Counted from the first letter of the stretch, positions 24,142 through 31,772 are shown. The stretch is 39,970 nt of DNA from JAUWQU01 sp964605095 (GCA_964605095.1 CAZSBS010000006.1:1-39970); one strand, 5' to 3'. Translations and numbers: made by a program. Notes: generated by a model not told the origin, from the letters alone.

Positions 24142-24742
24142 TCTTTTGTTCGGCGTCCTTTTTCTTCATCCACTTGACGGAGACCGGCTTGCACACACCG
24201 ACTTCGGCCATTTCAACCTTAATCACGAACAGGTCGTCGAGCGAATCCACAACCAGGTCCGGGAACTTGCCTTTGCCATGTCGATAGACTTTGTCCGGAC
24301 AAAAGGAATTAAGAAAAGCGAGGCGGCCATATTCCTGCGGCGTAAGCTGGCGAGAAAGGACTGTTTTTTTCGCCAAGTCGGCGAGTTTCGCCGGATCCCA
24401 TCCGAACATCAGCCACGCCCATCCGGTTTCGCCGGGAGGAAGCGGGAACTTATCCCATGACTGGTGCTCAACATACGAGGCGATGTCGGCGGCTTGGAAC
24501 TGCGGCAGAGCCTCGAATCGCTTTTCCCCTTCCTTCCGCATCAGGTCGGGATGGGCGCCGAACGTCTCGTTCGCGAACCCAACGATCTTGCTCTGAAGGT
24601 CGGTTGTGGAGATTTCCTTTTCGGACAGAAGCGAAATGACCTTCTGCCGAAACTCGCCCTGAACGGATTCAAACGTGGACTCGCCGGCAAAGCACGCCGA
24701 CGACACAAGGATGGCTGCAACGATTACGATTGGTTTCTTCAT
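24122..24742 (-). CDS. Exported hypothetical protein, 206 aa
   Basis: ATG 24742 preceded by AGAAAGAGATG-like purines starts a signal peptide (KKPIVIVAAILVSSACFAG; the Cys may allow lipidation). The mature part is mainly helical with a tryptophan-rich central segment (GETGWAWLMFGWDPAKLADL) and a Lys-rich C-terminus. I recognise no family. By eye it is lower in GC than its neighbours and uses more A/T-ending codons, which suggests later acquisition. It sits between two ThuA-like genes and has its own terminator. Confidence 0.7.
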   Translation of the reverse strand: MKKPIVIVAAILVSSACFAGESTFESVQGEFRQKVISLLSEKEISTTDLQSKIVGFANETFGAHPDLMRKEGEKRFEALPQFQAADIASYVEHQSWDKFPLPPGETGWAWLMFGWDPAKLADLAKKTVLSRQLTPQEYGRLAFLNSFCPDKVYRHGKGKFPDLVVDSLDDLFVIKVEMAEVGVCKPVSVKWMKKKDAEQKNAPDKK

Positions 24743-24802
24743 CTCTTTCTCCTGAACGTCACCCTTGTCCGGAACACTCCTGAATTCACGAGTGCATCTC
24801 CG

Positions 24803-25753
24803 CTATTGCTTCGCCGCCCCCGCGGGTTCTCCCCGGCCGACCTTCGCGCTGGGCGTGGTGTCCGCGGCCAGGTCGCCCAGGGCGAACTGTATGCCCTCCA
24901 GATAGAACCGCAGCAGGGCGGGGTCGGCCAGGTTCTCCTCGAAGTGCGTCAGGGCCGTGTAGAACACCCGACCCTTGCCGTACGCCTTCACCCACGCCAG
25001 GGCGTAGTCCCCGTCCTTGCGGGCGCCCTTGGCAGGGTCCACGGATGTCATATCCAGCCGCAGCAGCACGCGGACTTTCTCCCGCGAGTAGGGAGCCAGC
25101 ACCTGGTAGGTCTCCTCGTGAATCTCGAAGCCCTTTCCGCCGAACGCGGCGCACAACGGATGGTTCGGGTCATCCAGCAGGACGCGAATCTTCTGTTTCC
25201 ACGGATGGCTGGGAACCAGCCCGCCGATCAGCTCGCCGTACTCGGGCCAGTCGGCGTAGTCGGGCGTGTAGAGGCAGGAGTGGATGCCCACGAATCCGCG
25301 CCCGTCGCGAACGAATGCCTCCAGGCTCTCTCGAAGTCGCGCCTCGCGCAGCTTGGCCTCCTTCCGCTTGTCCTCGGGCAGCTTGGCGAAGTCCGGCGGC
25401 AGGAAGTAAGCGCCACAATTGTTGTTCATGATTACCGCGTCAAACTTTGCCAGGGCCTGCGGTTCGAAGAACGAGGCATCCTCGGTGATCGTCGTCTCGT
25501 ACGCGCCGGTCTTCTTGCCCAGCAGCTCGATCGTCCGCGAGATTCGCGGCGTGGCGGCGTGGCGATAGCCCGGCGAGAGCGTGAAGACCAGCACCCGCCG
25601 CGGCTTGGCGGGCGAGGCGGTCGCCTTGGCCGGGGCGGCCTCGGCGATCCGCTGGGCCAGGTCCGCACCGCCCGCCGCCGGGGCAGACAGTGCCGCGTTG
25701 TGTCCGGCAAGAAGCACCATGATCGCCACCACAATTAAGGTCAGACCTCTCAT
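24803..25753 (-). CDS. Exported ThuA-like protein, second copy
   Basis: ATG 25753 starts a signal peptide (LIVVAIMVLLAGHNAALSAP) and a 316-residue protein. ThuA segments: RRVLVFTLSPGYRHAATP, FDAVIMNNNCGAYF, GRGFVGIHSCLYTPDYADWP, DPNHPLCAAFGGKGFEIHEE and YGKGRVFYTALTHFEENL. It differs strongly from the copy at 22903-23805, so it is not a recent duplicate. It follows a Gfo/Idh/MocA oxidoreductase by 16 nt in the same direction, an association common in planctomycete sugar-degradation sets. Confidence 0.87.
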   Translation of the reverse strand: MRGLTLIVVAIMVLLAGHNAALSAPAAGGADLAQRIAEAAPAKATASPAKPRRVLVFTLSPGYRHAATPRISRTIELLGKKTGAYETTITEDASFFEPQALAKFDAVIMNNNCGAYFLPPDFAKLPEDKRKEAKLREARLRESLEAFVRDGRGFVGIHSCLYTPDYADWPEYGELIGGLVPSHPWKQKIRVLLDDPNHPLCAAFGGKGFEIHEETYQVLAPYSREKVRVLLRLDMTSVDPAKGARKDGDYALAWVKAYGKGRVFYTALTHFEENLADPALLRFYLEGIQFALGDLAADTTPSAKVGRGEPAGAAKQ

Positions 25754-25769
25754 GTTCTCGATTCCTTCC

Positions 25770-27044
25770 CTACACTCTCCACGGCTCCCTGAGTGCCCTT
25801 GCGAGCATGCGGTTTGCCTCTTCATCATCGGGAAACTCCTCACGTGCGGGGTCCCATCGGAGCTTGCGGCGCAGCAGGACGGCAATGGCGCTGACCAGGC
25901 CGATCGTCGTGGAACGGTGGGCCACCTCGATGGGCGCGACGGTCGGCCGGCGGCTCCGCACGCAATCGAGGAAGTTTCCCGCGTGGTCGTCCGAGCGGTA
26001 CAGGTGCACCTCGCCGGGGGCAATTGGAGACTTCAGCAGCGACTCCGGCTGCGCATTGATGGCGCCGCGCGTCACGAAGACCCAGCCCTCGTCGCCCTCG
26101 AACCGCACGCCGCTGGGCTGCTCGTTGTCGCTGGTGAAGATCAGCCGCACGCCGTCGGCGTAGGCGCATTCCACGTGCCAGGTCAGCGCCGCGTCGTCGA
26201 ACCCGTCGCGAGGGAAGACGCCCCGGCCCTCGAACTCCACCGGCCCGGAAAGCTCCGAGCCGTGGCCCCACTGGGCAATGTCCAGGTGGTGGACGCCCCA
26301 GGTGAGGATGAAGCCAGGGCTGTAGTCGCTACGGAAGCACCAGCCGGGATGCCCGATCCCCGCCTGCCCGCAGTGCGGGATCCACGGCGACGGACCCAGC
26401 CACAGGTCGTAGTCCAGTTCCTTCGGCACGGGCACAGGCTTGCGGTGCCCGGCGGCGGAACTGGCGGGCACCGACGAGCGGATCGTGTGCAGCCGGCCAA
26501 TGCGCCCGTTGCGGACCAGCTCGCAGGCCAGGCGGAACCGCCCGTCCGACCGCTGCTGCGTTCCGTGCTGGAACACGCTTTGGTGCCGGCCCACGGCCTG
26601 GCACATGGCCCGGCCCTCGGCCACGGTGATGCTGAGCGCCTTCTCGCAGTACATGTCCTTGCCGGCCCGGCAGGCCGCCACGGCGATCGCCGCGTGCCAA
26701 TACTCCGGCGTGGCGATGACGACGGCATCCACATCCGCTCGCGCCAGCAGGTCGCGGAAGTCGCGGTAGGCGGCGCATCCGCCGCCCACCCGAAGCCGGG
26801 CCGCCTCGCGCCGGTTCTCCCAGACGTCGCAGACGGCCAGGCACTCCGTGCCGCGACCCAGGAACCCGGGCATGATCTGGTTGCCCCGCAGGCCCATACC
26901 GATGAACCCCAGAGCGATCCGCTCGCTGGCCGGCGACTTACCGGAGCCGCCAAGGGCGCTGGAGGTGATGACGTATGGGGCCGCTGCTACCGAGGCCGCC
27001 AGGCCCCCAAGGAAGCGCCGGCGGGTGATCGCTCTTGTTGACAT
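25770..27044 (-). CDS. Tat-exported Gfo/Idh/MocA-family oxidoreductase
   Basis: ATG 27044 gives 424 residues beginning with a twin-arginine signal (TRRRFLGGLAASVAAAPYVI). An NAD(P)-binding Rossmann domain follows (IALGFIGMGLRGNQIMPGFL, ECLAVCDV, DAVVIATPEYWHAAIAV, and the EK motif in DMYCEKALSI), then the family's C-terminal domain (WGVHHLDIAQWGHG with its conserved His, and a C-terminal DDEEANRML segment). Secreted members probably oxidise sugars or sugar derivatives with a tightly held cofactor. The substrate is unknown. It is the first gene of a pair with the ThuA protein. Confidence 0.9.
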   Translation of the reverse strand: MSTRAITRRRFLGGLAASVAAAPYVITSSALGGSGKSPASERIALGFIGMGLRGNQIMPGFLGRGTECLAVCDVWENRREAARLRVGGGCAAYRDFRDLLARADVDAVVIATPEYWHAAIAVAACRAGKDMYCEKALSITVAEGRAMCQAVGRHQSVFQHGTQQRSDGRFRLACELVRNGRIGRLHTIRSSVPASSAAGHRKPVPVPKELDYDLWLGPSPWIPHCGQAGIGHPGWCFRSDYSPGFILTWGVHHLDIAQWGHGSELSGPVEFEGRGVFPRDGFDDAALTWHVECAYADGVRLIFTSDNEQPSGVRFEGDEGWVFVTRGAINAQPESLLKSPIAPGEVHLYRSDDHAGNFLDCVRSRRPTVAPIEVAHRSTTIGLVSAIAVLLRRKLRWDPAREEFPDDEEANRMLARALREPWRV

Positions 27045-27234
27045 CTTCAGACCCTTTCCTTCCAGGCAATCCAAACATGAGCGAGGCGAGGTGCACCCAC
27101 GCTGCGCCGGGTAGGCCCCCCGCATGCCGAGCGCCACGCACATGAAAGAGTCTACGCCCGGTCTCGGTTGGCGTCCACCGCTGAGCGGATAACAATTCCA
27201 GGGCTGCCAGGGCGGTTCAAGCTGCTCCAGGCGC

Positions 27235-28383
27235 TCACGGGCACTGCACGATCCCTGCCGCCCAGAGGCATTCGCCGCAACTGGGGAACTCGTCGCTCGA
27301 ACAATCGCGCTGGTTCGTCTCGCGCAGGTCGCAGCCGCCGCAATCGCTGCACGGCGAGAAGTCGAACTGCCGCACGCGACGGCGGAACGCGCGGTACGCC
27401 TCGCTTCGCCAGATGGCCTCCAGCGGCACAGCGTTGACGTTGCCCAGGTGAAAGTGCCGCACCTGGCGCGGGCGGCGGCGGAAGTAATACTCGTGGCTGT
27501 GCATCAGCGGCAGGCACGGGCTGACGGACCCGTCCCAGCACACGGCCAGGCGGCCCTCGGTGACGAACCGGCAGCGAGGGGCCTCGCCCGAGACGCACCG
27601 CCCGTTGCTGTAGAGAAGCGTGCCCGCGCCGCGAAGACGCTCGATGGCGGCTCTGGCCGGGGAGTCGGCGTCGAAGTTCGGCACGTCCAGCCGGGGGATC
27701 TCCGGCGACGGCCCCCCGCCCCGACTGATCGTGCCGGGCCGGCCGTAAAGAACGTCGTCGCACAACTCCGCCGACCAGGGGATCAGGTTCGTCACCAGGA
27801 TGCTCGAAAAGCCCAGCGCCTGCGAGAGCGACTTGAGCCGCGGAAGCTCATGCACGTTGCGCCGCGTCGCCACGAACTCGATGCCAAGCTCCGGCCGGTC
27901 CGCGCCCCGCATCATCCGAAGGTGGTACAGGCGGCGAAGGTTCGCCGCCACGGCAGGGAAGCTCCCCGCGTGCAAGCCGGCGCTGGTGGCCTCGCTCAGG
28001 CCGTCAATCGAGACCACCACGCGGTCCATGCCGAGTTCGACCATGCGCCGCCCGGCCGGCTCATCCAGCAGCAGACCGTTGGTCACCATCTCCGTCTCCA
28101 GCCCGGCGGACTTGGCGGCTGCGATGAATTCCCAGAACCGCTCATGGCTCATCGGCTCGCCGTAGCCGCTGAAGTTCACGGTGATCGGCCCGGGCATGTC
28201 GGCGAGCTGCTCGATCAGCCTCCCGAACGTCTCGGGCGACATCGTCCCGCCCGGCTCAGTCCAGCTATTGCGGGGGCACATGGCGCAGGCGAGATTGCAG
28301 TCGGTGGTCAACTCGACGTAGACCTTGGTGATACGCTCATCGCCGGCCGGGATTCCGCCATGTTTCGGATCTTCTTGCGCCAT
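27235..28383 (-). CDS. Radical SAM/SPASM-domain protein
   Basis: ATG 28383 gives 382 residues. The radical SAM motif CNLACAMC lies near residue 30 in VYVELTTDCNLACAMCPR, followed by NSWTEPGGTMS and VNFSGYGEPM. The C-terminal third has SPASM-like cysteines for auxiliary Fe-S clusters: CRFVTEGRLAVCWDGSVSPC and CSDCGGCD, then FPSCGECLW. The ELTxxCNLxCxMCxRxSWxEPxGxM pattern resembles maturases described for tungsten-cofactor oxidoreductases, but no aldehyde oxidoreductase or obvious precursor peptide is nearby. It could instead modify a peptide or an enzyme encoded elsewhere. It stands alone on its strand. Confidence 0.85.
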   Translation of the reverse strand: MAQEDPKHGGIPAGDERITKVYVELTTDCNLACAMCPRNSWTEPGGTMSPETFGRLIEQLADMPGPITVNFSGYGEPMSHERFWEFIAAAKSAGLETEMVTNGLLLDEPAGRRMVELGMDRVVVSIDGLSEATSAGLHAGSFPAVAANLRRLYHLRMMRGADRPELGIEFVATRRNVHELPRLKSLSQALGFSSILVTNLIPWSAELCDDVLYGRPGTISRGGGPSPEIPRLDVPNFDADSPARAAIERLRGAGTLLYSNGRCVSGEAPRCRFVTEGRLAVCWDGSVSPCLPLMHSHEYYFRRRPRQVRHFHLGNVNAVPLEAIWRSEAYRAFRRRVRQFDFSPCSDCGGCDLRETNQRDCSSDEFPSCGECLWAAGIVQCP

Positions 28384-28490
28384 TACTCCACCATACCCAC
28401 CGGCGCGTGGGCAAGGCAACGGGCTTGGCTTCGCGGTACGGGCGGCCTGTGAATCCGGACCTGGCACACAATATCAGGGAATAACAATTA

Positions 28491-28519
28491 TTGCTATTTG
28501 TTGCTATCGGATGTAGAAT
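28491..28519 (+). promoter_or_regulatory. Sigma-70-like promoter of the ParD gene, with direct repeats
   Basis: TTGCTA (28491-28496) and TAGAAT (28514-28519) are spaced by exactly 17 bp. TTGCTA recurs at 28501-28506 inside the spacer, a direct repeat that could be bound by the ribbon-helix-helix product for autorepression. AGGAAGGAG at 28532-28540 is the ribosome site. Confidence 0.6.
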
Positions 28520-28549
28520 GGAATCATAGGCAGGAAGGAGCACACCGCC

Positions 28550-28921
28550 ATGAACGTATCGCTTACGCCGGAACTGGAATCACTGGTGCAGGAGAAGGTG
28601 CAAACGGGCATGTATCACTCAGCCAGCGAGGTCATCCGGGAGGCGCTTCGCCTGTTACGCGAGCGCGATGAGCTTCGCCAGACGGGTCTGGCCGAACTTC
28701 GCAAAGAGATCGCAGTGGGCATCGAGCAGGCCAATCGGGGCCAGACTGCTCCGCTGAACGTCAAGGCCATCAAGGCCAAAGCACGTGCGGCTTTGAAAGG
28801 GCGACGCAGGCCCGACCCCACCGGGGCAGACGGGCCGCAGCCTTCCGGCCCGAAGGGCCGACAGCATTTGGCCGGGGGCGCAAGCCCCCGGAAAAAAGCC
28901 ACTCACAAAAAAGAGCCCTGA
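28550..28921 (+). CDS. parD: ParD-type antitoxin with a repeat-derived C-terminal tail, no toxin partner
   Basis: Residues 1-82 are a typical ribbon-helix-helix ParD antitoxin (CC2985 family): MNVSLTPELESLVQEKVQTG, HSASEVIREALRLLRERDEL, then a toxin-binding tail ending near KAIKAKARAALKGRR. The normal stop is missing. The frame runs on for about 40 residues through repeat DNA (GPQPSGPKGRQHLAGGASPR) to a TGA inside the repeat doublet. A parE toxin gene would normally overlap or follow; none is present before coaC on the opposite strand. The repeat probably replaced the end of parD and the toxin. The protein could still bind its own promoter or a ParE encoded elsewhere. Confidence 0.8.
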   Translation: MNVSLTPELESLVQEKVQTGMYHSASEVIREALRLLRERDELRQTGLAELRKEIAVGIEQANRGQTAPLNVKAIKAKARAALKGRRRPDPTGADGPQPSGPKGRQHLAGGASPRKKATHKKEP

Positions 28922-29048
28922 AAGGGCGACAGAAAGATGCCTTGGCTGCCAGGCAGCACCATCTGTCGCCCCTTCGGGGCTCTTGTTTTTTTGCACATCG
29001 TCTCCGGGGGCTTACACCCCCGGCCAAATGCTGTCGGCCCTTCGGGCC
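28847..29048. repeat. Palindromic repeat doublet (copy B), intact
   Basis: Two inverted arms of about 85-90 bp. The left has GGCCCGAAGGGCC, GACAGCATTTGGCC, hairpin CCGGGGGCGCAAGCCCCCGG and GAGCCCTGAAAGGGCGACAG. The right mirrors it with CTGTCGCCCCTTCGGGGCTC, hairpin CCGGGGGCTTACACCCCCGG, GGCCAAATGCTGTC and GGCCCTTCGGGCC. The arms are close reverse complements around a spacer of about 30 bp, as in copy A. The left arm encodes the tail of the ParD frame. Confidence 0.88.
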
Positions 29049-29109
29049 TAAGACTATCTTCGAGCCTTCGGGCCTAAGACTATCATCGAGCCGTCGGGCC
29101 TAAACTATC
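29041..29109. repeat. 26-bp tandem repeat overlapping the coaC stop codon
   Basis: Two nearly identical 26-bp units (29041-29066 and 29067-29092; each starts TTCGGGCCTAAGACTATC) and a third partial unit to 29109. The coaC stop (29100-29102) lies in the third unit. Confidence 0.85.
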
Positions 29110-29699
29110 TCGCCGCTTTTGCCCTTGCCGCCCATCAGGATCCGCACGGCCGCGTCGAAGATATCCTCCGGCTCGGACATCCTTCCTGGGCCGGTGGTTT
29201 TGCACGCCAGGCGACCTTCTTCGGGGCCGATTACCTGGATGCCCCAGCCCTTCAGGCGGGCGAGGTTGTCCTGTGTTGGCGGGGCCAGCCACATGCGGGT
29301 GTTCATGGCCGGGGCGATGAGGATCGGGCAGGCGCCGTGGGCTACCAGGGCGAGCGTGCTGACGAGGTCGGCGGCGATGCCGGCGGCCATCTTGGCCATT
29401 ATGTCGGCTGTGGCGGGGGCGATAATCATCAGGTCGGCCCAGCCTGTCAGCGAGACGTGCTGCGAGTCGAAATCCTCGCTGGACTGCCAAAGCGACGTGT
29501 AGACCCGCCTGCCGGTCAGTGTCTGGAAGGTAAGCGGGGTGACGAATCGCTCGGCCGCTTCGGTCATGGCGACGCTGACGGATGAGCCTGCCTGAACTAG
29601 CCTGCTGGCAAGGGTCGCGGACTTATAGCACGCGATGCCGCCGGTAACGCACAGCAGGACGTTCTTGCCGATCGGACCCTTCTGGACGGCGTCGTTCAT
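29100..29699 (-). CDS. coaC: Phosphopantothenoylcysteine decarboxylase, stand-alone CoaC
   Basis: An FMN-dependent decarboxylase that makes 4'-phosphopantetheine in coenzyme A synthesis. ATG 29699 (GGAG 9 nt upstream) gives 199 residues. Motifs: LLCVTGGIACYKSATLA, QHVSLTGWADLMIIAPATAD (active-site His), the PAMNTRMW substrate clamp, and the flap Cys in GRLACKTTGPGRMSEP. Most bacteria fuse it to CoaB (about 400 aa); here the protein ends after the decarboxylase domain, so CoaB must be separate. Last gene of the leftward housekeeping run, 142 nt after rpoZ. The C-terminal codons lie in tandem-repeat DNA. Confidence 0.92.
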   Translation of the reverse strand: MNDAVQKGPIGKNVLLCVTGGIACYKSATLASRLVQAGSSVSVAMTEAAERFVTPLTFQTLTGRRVYTSLWQSSEDFDSQHVSLTGWADLMIIAPATADIMAKMAAGIAADLVSTLALVAHGACPILIAPAMNTRMWLAPPTQDNLARLKGWGIQVIGPEEGRLACKTTGPGRMSEPEDIFDAAVRILMGGKGKSGEIV

Positions 29700-29727
29700 T
29701 TCGGCGGTCTCCAAAACGGCTGTTCAT

Positions 29728-29803
29728 CGCAGAGATCGCAGAGGAGAGAAGATAAGAATCAATTTCTTCTTAACCTCTGCGCTCTCTGCGTTCTCCGCGT
29801 TGA
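29728..29803. repeat. GCAGAG-type inverted dispersed repeat
   Basis: CGCAGAGATCGCAGAGGAGAG (29728-29748) faces CCTCTGCGCTCTCTGCGTTC, then TCCGCG, at 29775-29800. Read leftward it gives NAENAESAE, a peptide known to me as the spurious translation of a common planctomycete intergenic repeat. It lies between rpoZ and coaC. Confidence 0.7.
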
Positions 29804-29841
29804 ATCCTTCTTTAGGATGCGGGCAAAGTCCGCGCGTCCGG

Positions 29842-30075
29842 CTACTTCTCCAACTGGGCCGGCGTGGGAATGTCGCAGTTTTCGTAGTCGATGGCGATCT
29901 TGTCTTCCAGGATTTCCTGGATGGCGACCTCCAGGTCGGTCCAGCCTTTCCTGCGTTCGACCAGGGGCCTTGAGCCCTGCATGAGCTCGACAAGCCGCCG
30001 CTGAAGCAGGGCCGTAAGCTTGAACTTCCCGCCGACCTTGTTGATTACCTCTTCGCTCTTGAGTGCTTCTATCAT
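29842..30075 (-). CDS. rpoZ: RNA polymerase omega subunit
   Basis: A 77-residue RpoZ that helps fold and assemble the beta' subunit. The family core is seen in FKLTALLQRRLVELMQGSRP and LEVAIQEILEDKI; the N-terminus MIEALKSEEVINKVGGK is as usual. ATG 30075 overlaps the gmk stop by ATGA, and gmk-rpoZ is a conserved neighbourhood in many bacteria, which supports the identification despite the small size. Confidence 0.92.
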   Translation of the reverse strand: MIEALKSEEVINKVGGKFKLTALLQRRLVELMQGSRPLVERRKGWTDLEVAIQEILEDKIAIDYENCDIPTPAQLEK

Positions 30076-30629
30076 TTGCCGCTGTGCTCCTCGTTGATTA
30101 TGTCGACGACCCGCCCGACGGCTTGCTCGAGGTCGTCGTTGACCACTCTGTATTTGTACGCTCCGGACCGCTCGGCGGCCTCGATTTCTTCTTTCGCCTT
30201 GGCGAGCCTTTTTGCGGCCGCGGCGGAATCCTCGCTGCCCCGCCCGGCAAGTCGCCGGGCAAGTTCCGCCTCGCCTGGCGGCAGCACGAGGATAAACGTC
30301 GCGGCTGGCATTTTGCGATGCACTTGCAGCCCGCCTTGGACGTCGATTTCCAGGATGACGGTTCGGCCCTGGTCGACGGCCTGTTTCACCGGCGCCTCCG
30401 GCGTTCCGTAAAGCTGGCCGAAAACTTCAGCCCACTCGAGCATCTCGTCGTTGTCGATCATCCGCTGGAACGTCCGGCGGTCCACGAAACAGTAATCTCG
30501 CCCGTCGGCCTCGCCCGCACGCGGCGGCCTGGTCGTGGCGGAGACGCTGTATACGGCGCCCGTCCGGCGAACGGCTTCCTGCCGGATCGTGCTCTTTCCC
30601 ACGCCAGACGGGCCGGTGATTACCACCAA
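30072..30629 (-). CDS. gmk: Guanylate kinase, short N-terminus
   Basis: Phosphorylates GMP to GDP. Walker A GPSGVGKSTI is followed by the GMP-binding region (VSATTRPPRAGEADGRDYCF), FGQLYGTP, ILEIDVQGGLQV and the lid. The first usable start is TTG 30629, giving 185 residues and an N-terminus (MVVITGPSGVGKS) several residues shorter than usual. Upstream the frame stays open into repeat copy C (30674-30756) but has no ATG, GTG or TTG. The repeat may have replaced the original start region. Expected to be essential and functional. Confidence 0.92.
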   Translation of the reverse strand: MVVITGPSGVGKSTIRQEAVRRTGAVYSVSATTRPPRAGEADGRDYCFVDRRTFQRMIDNDEMLEWAEVFGQLYGTPEAPVKQAVDQGRTVILEIDVQGGLQVHRKMPAATFILVLPPGEAELARRLAGRGSEDSAAAAKRLAKAKEEIEAAERSGAYKYRVVNDDLEQAVGRVVDIINEEHSGK

Positions 30630-30673
30630 CTTGCCGGGTTTGGTTTTCTCTGCGCTGCCGATTGGGCGTTCCT

Positions 30674-30756
30674 CTGTCGCCCCTTCGGGGCTCTTTGTTT
30701 TAGCCGTTTCCGGGGGCTTGCGCCCCCGGCTAAAAACTATCGCCCCTTCGGGGCTA
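30674..30756. repeat. Palindromic repeat, single arm (copy C)
   Basis: CTGTCGCCCCTTCGGGGCTC, a T-rich spacer, the hairpin CCGGGGGCTTGCGCCCCCGG, then TAAAAACTATC and GCCCCTTCGGGGC. It has the same order as the right arms of copies A and B but has no inverted partner. It lies 44 nt upstream of the gmk start. Confidence 0.85.
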
Positions 30757-30820
30757 CCCGGCTTTGCCTTGGTCTGCCCGGGCTGCGCCGCCTACCTATC
30801 GACTCGGCTCGGGGTAAACC

Positions 30821-30855
30821 GGCTACCGGCTACCGGCCACCGGCTACCGGCTACC
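30821..30855. repeat. Heptamer tandem repeat
   Basis: Five units of GGCTACC (third unit GGCCACC) end 3 nt before the yicC stop on the opposite sense. A candidate length-variable locus, but not coding. Confidence 0.85.
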
Positions 30856-30858
30856 AAA

Positions 30859-31740
30859 CTACTCCACGTTCTGCACTTGTTCCTTGATCCTGTCGATGGC
30901 GGTCTTGATATCGACCACGTGCCGGCCTATCTCGGCGCTGTTGGCTTTCGAGGCGATGGTGTTTGCCTCGCGGAGCATTTCCTGGGCGATGAAGTCCAGT
31001 TTTCTCCCTGCCGGCTCCGGCGAATCGCCGGTCTGGCGGAACTGCTCGACGTGCGCCCGCAGCCGCGTGATTTCCTCATTGATATCGCAACGATCGGCAA
31101 AGATCGCCACTTCTCGCGCGAGCAGGTCCTCGTCGATGTTGACTTTGGCCGCCCGGGTCAGTTCAGCCACGCGAATGGCCAGGCGGTCGTGGTAGTCGAC
31201 GACCACTTTCGGCGCGACCTCGGCAATGGCGGCGAGGTTTCGCTCGACCTCGCCGCAGTTGCCCAGCAGGTCGGCCTTGAGGCTGTCGCCTTCCTTTCGT
31301 CGCATCTTCGAGAGGTTCTCGACTGCCTGGGCGACCAGTGCCAGCAGCCCGTCACGGGTGCTTTCGACGAGCCCTTCGAGGCTCGGCGGTTCGCAGACGC
31401 CCGGAAGCTGCATCAGGGTGGCAAGGTCCACTCGGAGCATGGGGTTTCCCTCGACGTCGATCATGCGCAGTTGGTCGAGGTAGCTGCTCAGGACGGCGGC
31501 ATTGACTCGCCCGGCCGCCCTGTCCTCGGGCAGTCGCGTCTGGACGCTTAGCGTCAGCGTGCCCCGCTGCACGCGGTGGCGGACGAGGGCCTCGATCTCG
31601 CTCTCGATCGCGGCCAGGAAGTCCGGGACCCTGCATGAGACCTTGAGGTATCGGTTGTTGACGCTACGTACTTCCACAACGTAGCTGACGGACTCGACCT
31701 GCCCAGCGGCCGAGCCGAATCCCGTCATAGATCGTAACAT
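30859..31740 (-). CDS. yicC: YicC-family endoribonuclease
   Basis: ATG 31740 gives 293 residues beginning MLRSMTGFG, the family signature. YicC_N (VVEVRSVNNRYLKVSCRVPD, RGTLTLSVQTRLP) and the C-terminal DUF1732 region (DINEEITRLRAHVEQFRQ, LDFIAQEMLREANTIASKAN, VDIKTAIDRIKEQVQNVE) are complete. YicC homologues are endoribonucleases acting on RNA including small RNAs. It is conserved next to gmk and rpoZ in many bacteria, as here, and follows secG by 32 nt. Confidence 0.92.
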   Translation of the reverse strand: MLRSMTGFGSAAGQVESVSYVVEVRSVNNRYLKVSCRVPDFLAAIESEIEALVRHRVQRGTLTLSVQTRLPEDRAAGRVNAAVLSSYLDQLRMIDVEGNPMLRVDLATLMQLPGVCEPPSLEGLVESTRDGLLALVAQAVENLSKMRRKEGDSLKADLLGNCGEVERNLAAIAEVAPKVVVDYHDRLAIRVAELTRAAKVNIDEDLLAREVAIFADRCDINEEITRLRAHVEQFRQTGDSPEPAGRKLDFIAQEMLREANTIASKANSAEIGRHVVDIKTAIDRIKEQVQNVE

Positions 31741-31772
31741 GAAGGCATCTCCAAAGTTGCCGCGGGCGATTC

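Noticed and set aside
25581..27041. 486-codon rightward frame antisense to the oxidoreductase
   Set aside because: Shadow of a well-supported Gfo/Idh/MocA gene; no start context or domain.
28989..29000. Terminator for parD from the T run after a GC hairpin
   Set aside because: TGTCGCCCCTTCGGGGCTC followed by TTGTTTTTTT looks like one, but the same unit recurs as part of a repeat family, so I list it only as repeat. It may still terminate transcripts.
30821..30855. CRISPR array
   Set aside because: The heptamer units are directly adjacent with no spacers. No other region has regularly spaced repeats and no cas genes are present.
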